From Micromonospora rosaria (GTDB lineage Bacteria > Actinomycetota > Actinomycetes > Mycobacteriales > Micromonosporaceae), in contig NZ_LRQV01000063.1 of NCBI RefSeq assembly GCF_001567585.1, positions 1-36,919 on the forward strand: a stretch of DNA of 36,919 nt, in the 5' to 3' direction. The position numbers were made by a program, and so were the translations under genes. Below the pieces are notes generated by a model. The model was given only the letters and a program-made list of their open reading frames with translations, was not told where the DNA came from and did not search any database. Positions 21,870-29,899 of this stretch are shown in pieces; positions within the stretch are counted from its first letter, which is position 1, and every line of letters starts with the position of its first letter.

Positions 21870-22748
21870 ATGTCGTCCGTACCGCTGACCGAGCGCTACA
21901 TCATCGCCGCCCGGCTCAAGGGCTACCTCAACAAGCACGCCGAGTCGGTGGCCCTGCTCACCGAGGCGTTGGAGCTGGAGCCGGGCAGCGCGCGACTGCT
22001 GCGTTTCCGGGGGCACCGGCGGATCTCGACCGGTGACTACACCGGCGCGGTGGAGGACCTGCGCGCCGCGGCGGACCAGCTCGCCGACGTCGAGGACGAG
22101 TACGAGATGTACCAGCCCGAGGTCGAGAAGGACGTGGTCAGCCTGATCCTCGGCCGGCCCGAGCAGGTCCGCCCGCAGCACCTCACCGACACCATGGCCG
22201 CGCAGGACCCGGCGGCGCTGGACCGGTACCTGACCACCCTGCACACCGGCGTCTGGTACCACCTCGGTGTCGCCCAGTACCTGCTCGGCGACTTCGAGGG
22301 TTGCCTGCCCAGCTTCCGCGCGGCCGAGCAGTCGTCCCGGCACCAGGAGGGCACGGTCGCCTCGCAGGACTGGCAGTACATGGCGCTGCGCCGGCTGGGC
22401 CGCCCGGCCGAGGCGGAGGAGGTGCTCGACCGGTTCCGCGCGATCGCCCTGGTCGAGCAGGACCACCTGGTCGGGTACGAGGGCCGGATGCGGCTCTACA
22501 CCGGCGAGATCACCCCGGAGCAGCTGTGGGCGATGTGCGACAACAACAGCCTGCGCACCGTCACCCAGGGCTACGGGCTGGGCAACTGGCACTACTACAA
22601 CGGCGAGATCGACAAGGCCCGTGAGGTCTTCGACGGGGTGCTGGCCACCAACGTCAGGCACGCCTTCGCCTATCTGGCCGTCCAGGCCGAGTACTCCCGC
22701 AACCCCGACTTCGCCGGCGTCGCCGCGACCGCGAGCAAGGAGAACTGA
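21870..22748 (+). CDS. TPR-repeat protein, function unknown
   Basis: The 292-aa all-helical protein has tetratricopeptide-like repeats. An N-terminal pair is at about 10-75 (LKGYLNKHAESVALLTEALELEPGS; FRGHRRISTGDYTGAVEDLRAAA). A middle pair is at about 125-190 (YHLGVAQYLLGDFEGCLPSFRAAE; YMALRRLGRPAEAEEVLDRF). A C-terminal motif, GNWHYYNGEIDKAREVFDGVL, lies near 248-268. No signal peptide is present, so it is cytosolic. It sits between the binding protein and the tautomerase-like gene in the same operon, 5 nt before the latter. It may be a partner of a pathway enzyme or a noncanonical enzyme; there is no direct evidence for either. ATG 21870 has an AAAGGCAGG RBS. Confidence 0.82.
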   Translation: MSSVPLTERYIIAARLKGYLNKHAESVALLTEALELEPGSARLLRFRGHRRISTGDYTGAVEDLRAAADQLADVEDEYEMYQPEVEKDVVSLILGRPEQVRPQHLTDTMAAQDPAALDRYLTTLHTGVWYHLGVAQYLLGDFEGCLPSFRAAEQSSRHQEGTVASQDWQYMALRRLGRPAEAEEVLDRFRAIALVEQDHLVGYEGRMRLYTGEITPEQLWAMCDNNSLRTVTQGYGLGNWHYYNGEIDKAREVFDGVLATNVRHAFAYLAVQAEYSRNPDFAGVAATASKEN

Positions 22749-22753
22749 GGACC

Positions 22754-22969
22754 ATGGCCATCATCCGCGCCGAGATCAGCCCGCGTGACCAGGAGACCAA
22801 GGACGCGATCATCGCCGAGCTGACCGACGTCCTGGTCAAGTACGGCTCCCCTCGGGAGAACACCCACGTCCTGCTCTACGAGGTGTCCCACGACAACTGG
22901 GCCAAGGGCGGCCTGTCGTACACCCGGCGGGCGGCTCAGGCGCAGGCTCAGGCGAAGGAGTCGTCGTGA
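22754..22969 (+). CDS. 4-oxalocrotonate tautomerase-like protein lacking the N-terminal Pro
   Basis: The 71-aa protein matches the 4-OT fold: an N-terminal strand AIIRAEIS, a helix DQETKDAIIAELTDVLVKYG, then ENTHVLLYEVSHDNWAKGG. This is the typical length and pattern of a tautomerase-family monomer. Known enzymes use Pro1, exposed after Met removal, as the catalytic base. Here codon 2 is GCC, so Ala takes its place. No alternative start gives Pro first. A GAGGA motif lies just upstream of ATG 22754. The final four bases overlap the next GTG. Either the reaction does not need Pro1 or the protein is not a tautomerase. Confidence 0.83.
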   Translation: MAIIRAEISPRDQETKDAIIAELTDVLVKYGSPRENTHVLLYEVSHDNWAKGGLSYTRRAAQAQAQAKESS

Positions 22970-23946
22970 CCGTCGCCGGTCCCGGCCCGCACGTCCTGAT
23001 CACCCCGAACCTGGCCGGGCTGCTGCCGCAACTGCGCGAGCGCTATCCCACCTGCCGGTTCACCGCGGTGCCGGACGACGAGCCGGTCCGCGAGGAGTAC
23101 CTCGACGCCGAGGTGATCCTGCGCAGCGCGATGGACGAGGACGTCTTCGACGCCCTGCTCAGCAAGTGCCACGGGCTGCGCTGGGTGCAGATCACCGCCG
23201 CCGGGTTCGACTGGGTGGGCGGCGAGATCTGGCACCGCCGGCTCGACGAGGGGCTGATCTACACCCGTTCCCCCAACTCGTACAACGTGCCGATCGCCGA
23301 GTACGTGATCGGCGCGGTGCTGCTGCACGCCCGCGCCTTCCCGGAGTACGCGGCGGCGCAGCGGGACCGCGAGTGGATCCGGGTGGTGGCCCGGGACGTC
23401 ATCGGCAGCACCATGCTGGTCTTCGGCACCGGGGCGATCGGGCGGGAGGTGGCCTGGCGGGCCCAGGCCCTGGGCGTCACGGTGATCGGGGTCAACCGGG
23501 CCGGTACCCCGGCCGACGGGTTCGAGCGGGTGGAACCGTTCGCCGGGCACCTCGCGCTGCTGCCGGAGGCCGACTCGGTGGTGCTGGCCATGCCGCTCAC
23601 CACCGAGAACCGGTACTTCTTCGACGCGGACCGGTTCGCCGCGATGAAGGAGTCCGCGGTGCTGGTCAACGTCGGCCGGGGCGCGCTGATCGCCGAGGAC
23701 GCCCTGGTCGACGCGATGCACGCCGGCCGGATCGGCGGTGCCGTGCTCGACGTGTTCGAGCAGGAGCCGCTGCCGCCGGAGAGTCGGCTGTGGGACCTGC
23801 CGCGCACCACGCTCACCCCGCACACGTCGTTCCGGGGCGACGGCAACCTGCAACGCCTGTACGCCGACTTCTGCGCCAACTTCGACCGGTACCTGGCCGG
23901 CGCGGAGCTGCTCGGCACCAAGCGGCAGCCGGAACTCGGCTACTGA
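22966..23946 (+). CDS. D-isomer-specific 2-hydroxyacid dehydrogenase
   Basis: The 326-aa NAD(P)-dependent enzyme interconverts 2-hydroxy and 2-oxo acids. The Rossmann motif is LVFGTGAIGREV near residues 147-158. The catalytic triad is in VNVGRGAL (Arg, near 240), DVFEQEPLP (Glu, near 268) and LTPHTS (His, near 287). It is the last gene of the plus-strand operon, overlapping the tautomerase-like gene by 4 bp (GTGA). A second, clearly different member of the family is at 32402. Reduction or oxidation of the acid released from the imported compound is inferred. Confidence 0.91.
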   Translation: MTVAGPGPHVLITPNLAGLLPQLRERYPTCRFTAVPDDEPVREEYLDAEVILRSAMDEDVFDALLSKCHGLRWVQITAAGFDWVGGEIWHRRLDEGLIYTRSPNSYNVPIAEYVIGAVLLHARAFPEYAAAQRDREWIRVVARDVIGSTMLVFGTGAIGREVAWRAQALGVTVIGVNRAGTPADGFERVEPFAGHLALLPEADSVVLAMPLTTENRYFFDADRFAAMKESAVLVNVGRGALIAEDALVDAMHAGRIGGAVLDVFEQEPLPPESRLWDLPRTTLTPHTSFRGDGNLQRLYADFCANFDRYLAGAELLGTKRQPELGY

Positions 23947-23961
23947 CCCCGGCTCCGGCCC

Positions 23962-23995
23962 CGGCGGCCCGCGTGCTCCGGCACGCGGGCCGCCG
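23962..23995. terminator. Strong hairpin after the 2-hydroxyacid dehydrogenase
   Basis: GGCGGCCCGCGTGC (23963-23976) and its exact complement (23981-23994) flank a TCCG loop, and one more pair extends the base. It starts 16 bp after the stop codon and lies between convergent genes. Confidence 0.85.
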
Positions 23996-24056
23996 CCGTT
24001 CCCGTTGCTGGCGTGCTCGCTGCCGGCGCCCGCGCTGCCGGGCCCGCCGACGGCAG

Positions 24057-24109
24057 GTAAGAAGGGGACCCTTCTCTACCGTATGCGTTAAGAGGGGGCC
24101 CTTCCTTAC
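24057..24109. repeat. Intergenic long palindrome (AAGGAAGGGCCCC type), copy 2
   Basis: GTAAGAAGGGG on the left and GGGGGCCCTTCCTTAC on the right are imperfectly complementary around GTATGC. It is related to the copy at 9270-9326. Its right end contains the TAA stop (TTA at 24106-24108) of the minus-strand E1 gene, so it probably terminates that transcript. The arms carry more mismatches than copy 1. Confidence 0.75.
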
Positions 24110-26289
24110 CCGAGCAGCGCTCGGGCGGCGGTGAGGACGTCGGGGTCGCGCAGGAGGACCCGGTCGGCGGCGGGGCCCAGCGGGACGTAGCTGTCGACGC
24201 TGGTGACCCGGGCGATCCGGCCGGCGAAGCCGCCGTCGACCAACGCGGTCACCACCGCCTCGGAGACCCCGCCGCTGCGGCGCGTCTCGTCCACCACCAG
24301 GACCCGGTCGACGCCCCTGAGCGCGGCGTGCAGGCTCTCCGTGGGCAGCGGGGCCAGCCACTGGAGGTCGACGACCCGGGCCTGTACGCCGTCGGCGGCC
24401 AGCGCCCCGGCCGTGCGCAGGCTCATCGGGACGCCGTTGCCGAAGGTGACCAGCGCCAGGTCGTCGCCGTCGCGGACGGTCCGCACCTCGCCCAGCGGGG
24501 CCGCCGGCCAGTCCGCCGGGGCGGGGTACGGCGCGAGCCAGCCGCCGTCGCCGTCGGCGTGCAGGTCACGCTGGTGGTACAGGGCGATCGGCTCCAGGAA
24601 GACGCAGACCCGACCCTCCTGTTCGGCCAGGGCCAGGCACTGGCGCAGCAGGGCCGGGGCGGTGGCCGGGTGGCTGGCGACGGCCAGGGCCAGCCCGGGG
24701 ATGTCCCGCAGCACCGCCACCGAGTTGTCGTTGTGGAAGTGCCCGCCGAAGCCCTTCTGGTACGCCAGCCCGGCGATCCGTACCACCATGCCGTTCTGGT
24801 ACTGACCGGCGGAGAAGAACCGCAGCGAGGCGGCCTCCCCCCGGAGCTGGTCCTCGGCGTTGTGCAGGTACGCCAGGTACTGGATCTCGGGGATGGGCAG
24901 GGTGCCGGCCAGCGCCCCGCCGAGGGCGACGCCGAGGATGGTCTGCTCGTCGAGGAGGGTGTCGAAGACCCGGCCGGCGCCGAACGCCTTGCGCAGGCCC
25001 CGGGTGACGCCGTACACGCCGCCCTTGCGGGCCACGTCCTCGCCGAAGACCTGGGCCGCCGGGAAGCTCAGCAGCGCGTCGTGCAGCGCGGCGTTGATCG
25101 ACTGGGCGAGGGTGAGCGGGCCCCGGTGCTCGGGGAGCTTCCCGCCGAAGGCCCGGTCCCGGCCGGCACCGGACCGTCGCGCGGCGGCCCGGACCTCGGG
25201 GACCCGACGGGCGGTCAGCGGCGCGGTCACCGCCGCCGCGCTGTCCAGCCGCTCGACCCGGCCCAGCAGCAGCTGGGCCTGCTCCGTCACCAGTTTGCGG
25301 GCGTGCTCGTACCGGTCCAGGGTCTCGGCGGGGGTGAGGATCCCCCGGTGGGCGAGCAGCGCCGCGGTGGCCAGGATCGGGTCGCGGGCGTGGTCGGCGA
25401 GGATCTCCGCGCGGCTGCGGTACGCCAGCTCGGCGTCGGAGCCGGCGTGCCCCATGAACCGGACGGTGCCCAGGTGCAGCACGGCGGGCCGGCGGGTGCT
25501 GCGGACCCGGTGCGCCACCTCGGCCGCGGTGGCCAGCAGCCGGGCCGGGTCGGTGCCGTCGGCGGCCACGTACTCGATGCCGGGCAGCGCCGACAGGGCC
25601 CGCCGGATCCAGCCGCGCGGCGAGCGGGTGCTGATGCCAATCCCGTTGTCCTCGCAGACCAGCAGCAGCGGCAGCGGCAGGCCCTGGTGGGCGCACCAGC
25701 CCGCGGCGTTGAGCGCCCCGGCGGCGGTGGAGTGGTTGGCCGAGGCGTCGCCGAAGCTGGACACCACCACGGCGTCGTCCGGGTACCCGGTGGGGTTGGT
25801 GCCCCGGCCGAGGGCGAAGGCCATGCCCACGGCCCGGGGCAGATGCGAGGCGATGGTGGAGGTCTGCGGGACGATGTTCAGCGCCCGGTGGCCGAAGACC
25901 TTGTGCCGTCCACCGGAGATCGGGTCCCGCCGGGACGCCGCCGCCGAGTGCAGCACGTCGGTGATTCCGGTGGCGCCGGGCACCTGGCCGGCGCGGGCCG
26001 CGTAGAAGCCGCCGGAGCGGTAGTGCAGCAGGGCCGGGTCGGTCGGGCGCAGCGCCAGGGCGACGGCGGCGTTGCTCTCGTGGCCGGCGGAGCCGATCGT
26101 GTAGAACCCCTCCCGCTGCGCCTGCAACCAGCGCAGCGCGAGGTCGAGGTGCCGGCTCTGCACCTGGGCGTCGAGGTACGCCAGCAGCAGCGCCGGGTCG
26201 ACGTCGACCTCCGGCGCGACCGGTTCGGGCAGCGGCCCCGTGGACCATTCGGTGAGCCGGCGGACCAGGTGCTCGTCGACGGTTTCCAC
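24106..26289 (-). CDS. Fused alpha-beta E1 component of a 2-oxoacid dehydrogenase (ThDP-dependent)
   Basis: The 727-aa protein joins E1-alpha (about 1-340) and E1-beta (about 390-727). The alpha part has YTIGSAGHESNAAVALAL, the ThDP/Mg site starting FGDASANHSTAAGALN near residue 180, and CEDNGIGIST. The beta part has VFGEDVARKGGVYGVTRGL, then LDEQTILGVALG and EIQYLAYLHNAEDQLRGE. It resembles the branched-chain 2-oxoacid dehydrogenase E1 type. No E2 or E3 gene is in the window, so it either borrows those subunits or runs a non-lipoyl decarboxylation. GTG 26289 has AAGGAG 8 nt upstream. It is the last gene of the lrp-permease operon, 36 bp after the second permease. Confidence 0.9.
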   Translation of the reverse strand: METVDEHLVRRLTEWSTGPLPEPVAPEVDVDPALLLAYLDAQVQSRHLDLALRWLQAQREGFYTIGSAGHESNAAVALALRPTDPALLHYRSGGFYAARAGQVPGATGITDVLHSAAASRRDPISGGRHKVFGHRALNIVPQTSTIASHLPRAVGMAFALGRGTNPTGYPDDAVVVSSFGDASANHSTAAGALNAAGWCAHQGLPLPLLLVCEDNGIGISTRSPRGWIRRALSALPGIEYVAADGTDPARLLATAAEVAHRVRSTRRPAVLHLGTVRFMGHAGSDAELAYRSRAEILADHARDPILATAALLAHRGILTPAETLDRYEHARKLVTEQAQLLLGRVERLDSAAAVTAPLTARRVPEVRAAARRSGAGRDRAFGGKLPEHRGPLTLAQSINAALHDALLSFPAAQVFGEDVARKGGVYGVTRGLRKAFGAGRVFDTLLDEQTILGVALGGALAGTLPIPEIQYLAYLHNAEDQLRGEAASLRFFSAGQYQNGMVVRIAGLAYQKGFGGHFHNDNSVAVLRDIPGLALAVASHPATAPALLRQCLALAEQEGRVCVFLEPIALYHQRDLHADGDGGWLAPYPAPADWPAAPLGEVRTVRDGDDLALVTFGNGVPMSLRTAGALAADGVQARVVDLQWLAPLPTESLHAALRGVDRVLVVDETRRSGGVSEAVVTALVDGGFAGRIARVTSVDSYVPLGPAADRVLLRDPDVLTAARALLG

Positions 26290-26325
26290 GGGGGTGCTCC
26301 TTGCGGTGGGGGTGACCGGGGTGGG

Positions 26326-27240
26326 TCAGCGGCCGGATCTGCCGCGCAGTCGGGGGTCGAGGACGTCGCGGAGGGTGTCGCCCAGCAGGTTGAAGCCGAG
26401 GACGGTGATCATGATGCAGATGCCGGGGACCACCGACGGCCAGACCGACATCTCCATGAAGGACTTGCCGGAGGAGAGCATCGAGCCCCAGGAGGGCTGC
26501 GGGGGCTGCACGCCGAGGCCGAGGTAGCCCAGCGACGCCTCGATCAGGATCGCGTACGCGAGGCTGGTGGTGAACTGCACCGCGATCGGGGCGACCGAGT
26601 TGGGCAGGATGTACTTGAGGATGAGCCGGGTGTTGCTCAGCCCGACCGCCTGGCCGGACTCCACGTACGGCTCGCGGCGGATGGTCATCGCGGTGCCCCG
26701 CACGATCCGGGCGAAGCTGGGGATGAAGACGATGACCAGGGCCAGGATCAGGTTCTCCGTGCCGGGCCCGCGCGCGGCCACCACGGCGAGGGCCAGCAGC
26801 AGGGTGGGGAAGGAGAACATGATGTCGGTGGCCGGGGTGATGATCGCGTCGAGGACGCCCCGGTAGAAGCCGGCGAGCAGGCCCAGCACGACGCCGATCG
26901 CCCCGGCGCAGGCCACCACGATCAGGCTGACCGTCAGCGAGGTCCGGGCGCCGTAGAGCGCCCGGCTGAGCAGGTCCCGGCCGGCCTCGTCGGCGCCGAG
27001 CGGGAAGGTCCCGCCGGGCGGGGCGAGCCGTTGGTTGGACATCGCGGTCGGGTCGTACGGGGCGATGAGCGGGGCGAAGACCGCGGCGGCGGTCATCAGC
27101 ACGACGATGACCAGCCCGATCGCGCCGACCCGGTCCCGGGTGATGAGCCGCAGGATCTGCACGGCCCGGGGCTCGGGCCGGTCGGCGGTGTCGGGGCGGC
27201 GACGCCAGGGCCGGCGGCTGGGGGCGGCTTCAGTGACCAC
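26326..27240 (-). CDS. ABC transporter permease (DppC/OppC type)
   Basis: The 304-aa inner-membrane protein has an N-terminal OppC-like segment (DRVGAIGLVIVVLMTAAAVFAPLIAPYDPT, one helix), a conserved FPLGADEAGRDLLSRALYGARTSL block and about five further helices. The ATPase-contact (EAA-like) loop reads VESGQAVGLSNTRLILKYILPN near residues 192-213. The C-terminus contains LGYLGLGVQPPQPSWGSML and GFNLLGDTLRDVLDPRLRG, both usual for DppC. GTG 27240 starts 11 bp inside the end of the DppB-like gene. It should pair with that protein and with the ATPases at 28856 and 29899. Confidence 0.94.
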   Translation of the reverse strand: MVTEAAPSRRPWRRRPDTADRPEPRAVQILRLITRDRVGAIGLVIVVLMTAAAVFAPLIAPYDPTAMSNQRLAPPGGTFPLGADEAGRDLLSRALYGARTSLTVSLIVVACAGAIGVVLGLLAGFYRGVLDAIITPATDIMFSFPTLLLALAVVAARGPGTENLILALVIVFIPSFARIVRGTAMTIRREPYVESGQAVGLSNTRLILKYILPNSVAPIAVQFTTSLAYAILIEASLGYLGLGVQPPQPSWGSMLSSGKSFMEMSVWPSVVPGICIMITVLGFNLLGDTLRDVLDPRLRGRSGR

Positions 27241-28177
27241 TGCGCAACCTCGGATCCAGGTAGGTGTAGATGAGGTCGACGATGAGGTTGACCACGACGT
27301 AGAAGAAGGCCAGGAAGAGCAGGGTGCCCTGGACCACCGGGTAGTCGCGCTGGCTGATCCCGCGGATGACCATCGTGCCCAGGCCCGGCCAGGCGAAGAC
27401 CTGCTCCACGATGACGGTGCCGCCGAGCAGCGCGCCGGCCTGGATGCCCAGCACGGTCACCACCGGGATCAGCGAGTTGCGCAGGGCGTGCCGGGCCACC
27501 ACGGCCCGCTCGGCGAGGCCCTTGGCGCGGGCGGTCCGGACGTAGTCCTGGTTGAGCACCTCCAGCATGCTGGAGCGGGTCATCCGCATGCTGATCGCGG
27601 CGAGGCTGGCGCCGAGGGTGACGGCGGGGAGGACGAGGTACTTCAGGCTGCCCAGGAAGCCCTCGCCCTCGCCCGCGCCCTGTGAGGGCAGCCAGCCCAG
27701 GGAGACCGAGAAGACGTACACCAGCAGGATGCCCAGCCAGAAGTTCGGCAGGGACAGGCCGATCAGCGAGCCGATCCGGGTGCCCGCGTCGAGCAGGCCG
27801 TTGCGCCTGGTCGCGCTGAGCACCCCGAGCGGGATCGAGATGAGGATCGAGACCACCAGCGCCGAGACCGCCAGCAGGAGCGTGGACGGGAAGCGCTGCA
27901 CGATCTCTTCGAGCACCGGCTGGCCGGTCCGCATCGAGGTGCCGAGGTCACCCTGGAGCAGACCGCCGAGCCAGTTCACGAACTGCTGGTGCACGGGCAT
28001 GTCGAGCCCGAAGTAGCGGCGCATCTCCGCCTCGATCGCGGGATCGCCGAAGTCCTGTCCCATGATCGAACTGACCACGTCACCGGGGATCATGCGGATC
28101 ACCAGGAACGAGATCACCGAGATCCCGAACAGGACCGGTACGACCGACAGCAGGCGGATCAGCGTGATGCGCAGCAC
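27230..28177 (-). CDS. ABC transporter permease (DppB/OppB type)
   Basis: The 315-aa inner-membrane protein has the DppB-type N-terminal helix (RLLSVVPVLFGISVISFLVIRMIPGD) and about five more helices. An EAA-like loop near residues 215-232 reads DYVRTARAKGLAERAVVARHALRN. The C-terminal AWPGLGTMVIRGISQRDYPVVQG is characteristic of the family. GTG 28177 follows the regulator gene by 22 bp with an AGGGAGAA-type RBS. It is coupled to the DppC-like gene by an 11-bp overlap. Confidence 0.94.
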   Translation of the reverse strand: MLRITLIRLLSVVPVLFGISVISFLVIRMIPGDVVSSIMGQDFGDPAIEAEMRRYFGLDMPVHQQFVNWLGGLLQGDLGTSMRTGQPVLEEIVQRFPSTLLLAVSALVVSILISIPLGVLSATRRNGLLDAGTRIGSLIGLSLPNFWLGILLVYVFSVSLGWLPSQGAGEGEGFLGSLKYLVLPAVTLGASLAAISMRMTRSSMLEVLNQDYVRTARAKGLAERAVVARHALRNSLIPVVTVLGIQAGALLGGTVIVEQVFAWPGLGTMVIRGISQRDYPVVQGTLLFLAFFYVVVNLIVDLIYTYLDPRLRSGH

Positions 28178-28199
28178 GGCTCGTTCTCCCTGTTCCGGC

Positions 28200-28730
28200 T
28201 CAGGCCCCGGGACCGGCTGCGCCGGGCTCCGGTCCTGCGTCCAATGTGGACTCCTCGTCCCCCGTGACGGCGATGTCGCGCGCCCACTCGTGGGCGCGCT
28301 TGGCGACCCGGAGCACCATCACCGACCGGCTCTCCATCACCCCGTCGAGGTGGCCGAGCCGCTCGGTCCAGAACCGGCGCATCGCGTTGCTGGAGGCGAA
28401 GTAGCCGACCGCGATGATGTCGAACTGACCGGTCACGTGGTAGACGTACGCGATCTCCGGCATCCCGGCCAGCTTGTCGATGAGTTGCTCGGTGGCACCG
28501 GGGGAGCTCTGGATCTCGAACAGCGTGTGCACCGGGCGCCCCATGAAGGCGGCGCTGGGGATCATCGCGAACTGCACCTGGCCCTCTGTGATCAGCCGGT
28601 CCAGTCGCCGCCGCACCGAACCCTCGGAGAGACCGACCTTCGCCGCCAGCGCGACGTTGGTCTGTCTCGGGTCCTGGACCAGCTCCCTGATGATGCTGCG
28701 ATCCTTCTCGACCGAGCTCTTGGATGCCAT
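28200..28730 (-). CDS. Lrp/AsnC family transcriptional regulator
   Basis: The 176-aa protein has an N-terminal winged helix-turn-helix (DRSIIRELVQDPRQTNVALAAKVGLSEGSVRRRLDRL with ITEGQVQFAM, residues about 9-55). A C-terminal RAM ligand-binding domain follows (HTLFEIQSSPGATEQLIDKL, YHVTGQFDIIAVGYFAS, about 70-150). Lrp/AsnC proteins are oligomers that sense amino acids or related small molecules and often repress their own gene. ATG 28730 has GGAG close upstream; a longer frame starting at 28904 would run through the promoter and operators, so it is rejected. It is first in the operon with two permeases and E1. It likely controls all three units of the locus through the GACGA-type dyads. Confidence 0.93.
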   Translation of the reverse strand: MASKSSVEKDRSIIRELVQDPRQTNVALAAKVGLSEGSVRRRLDRLITEGQVQFAMIPSAAFMGRPVHTLFEIQSSPGATEQLIDKLAGMPEIAYVYHVTGQFDIIAVGYFASSNAMRRFWTERLGHLDGVMESRSVMVLRVAKRAHEWARDIAVTGDEESTLDAGPEPGAAGPGA

Positions 28731-28751
28731 CTCGCTCCAACTGATGTGAGT

Positions 28752-28764
28752 GACGTAATTCGTC
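28752..28764. promoter_or_regulatory. Predicted Lrp operator near the lrp start site
   Basis: GACGTAATTCGTC is a 13-bp dyad located just after the predicted lrp transcription start. Its centre is 31 bp from the next dyad at 28783-28795, the same spacing as in the 18956/18987 pair. Confidence 0.6.
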
Positions 28765-28773
28765 GCTGCCGGG

Positions 28774-28802
28774 AGCCTAGACGACGAACATCGTCTGTGC
28801 AA
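28774..28802 (-). promoter_or_regulatory. Promoter of the lrp-permease-E1 operon
   Basis: Read on the minus strand, TTGCAC (28802-28797), a 17-bp spacer and TAGGCT (28779-28774) form a good sigma-70-type promoter. The dyad 28783-28795 occupies the spacer, consistent with autorepression. The leader before ATG 28730 is about 35-40 nt. Confidence 0.65.
28783..28795. promoter_or_regulatory. Predicted Lrp operator between -35 and -10 of lrp
   Basis: GACGAACATCGTC has perfect 5-bp arms around ACA. It sits in the spacer of the lrp promoter and upstream of the divergent ATPase operon, so one protein could affect both directions. Confidence 0.62.
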
Positions 28803-28811
28803 CACTCCCGG

Positions 28812-28841
28812 TTGACGAATGGCGGCGTTAAGGTGAACTAA
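28812..28841 (+). promoter_or_regulatory. Candidate promoter of the ATPase/aldehyde dehydrogenase operon
   Basis: TTGACG at 28812-28817 is a good -35. The best -10 at correct distance is AACTAA (28836-28841, 18-bp spacer), which is weak. The leader to ATG 28856 would be very short. Confidence 0.4.
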
Positions 28842-28855
28842 CTGCTGGGGGTTCG

Positions 28856-29898
<1,043 letters not shown>

Positions 29899-29899
<1 letters not shown>

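Noticed and set aside
23947..24056. A small gene between the convergent operons
   Set aside because: The frames here are short, consist of Arg/Ala/Pro, and are interrupted by the hairpin and the palindrome.
24328..27273. Long plus-strand open frame (981 codons) opposite the E1 and permease genes
   Set aside because: It is rich in Gly, Arg, Gln and Val with no motif, and lies opposite two clear genes with domain hits. It is a by-product of high GC.
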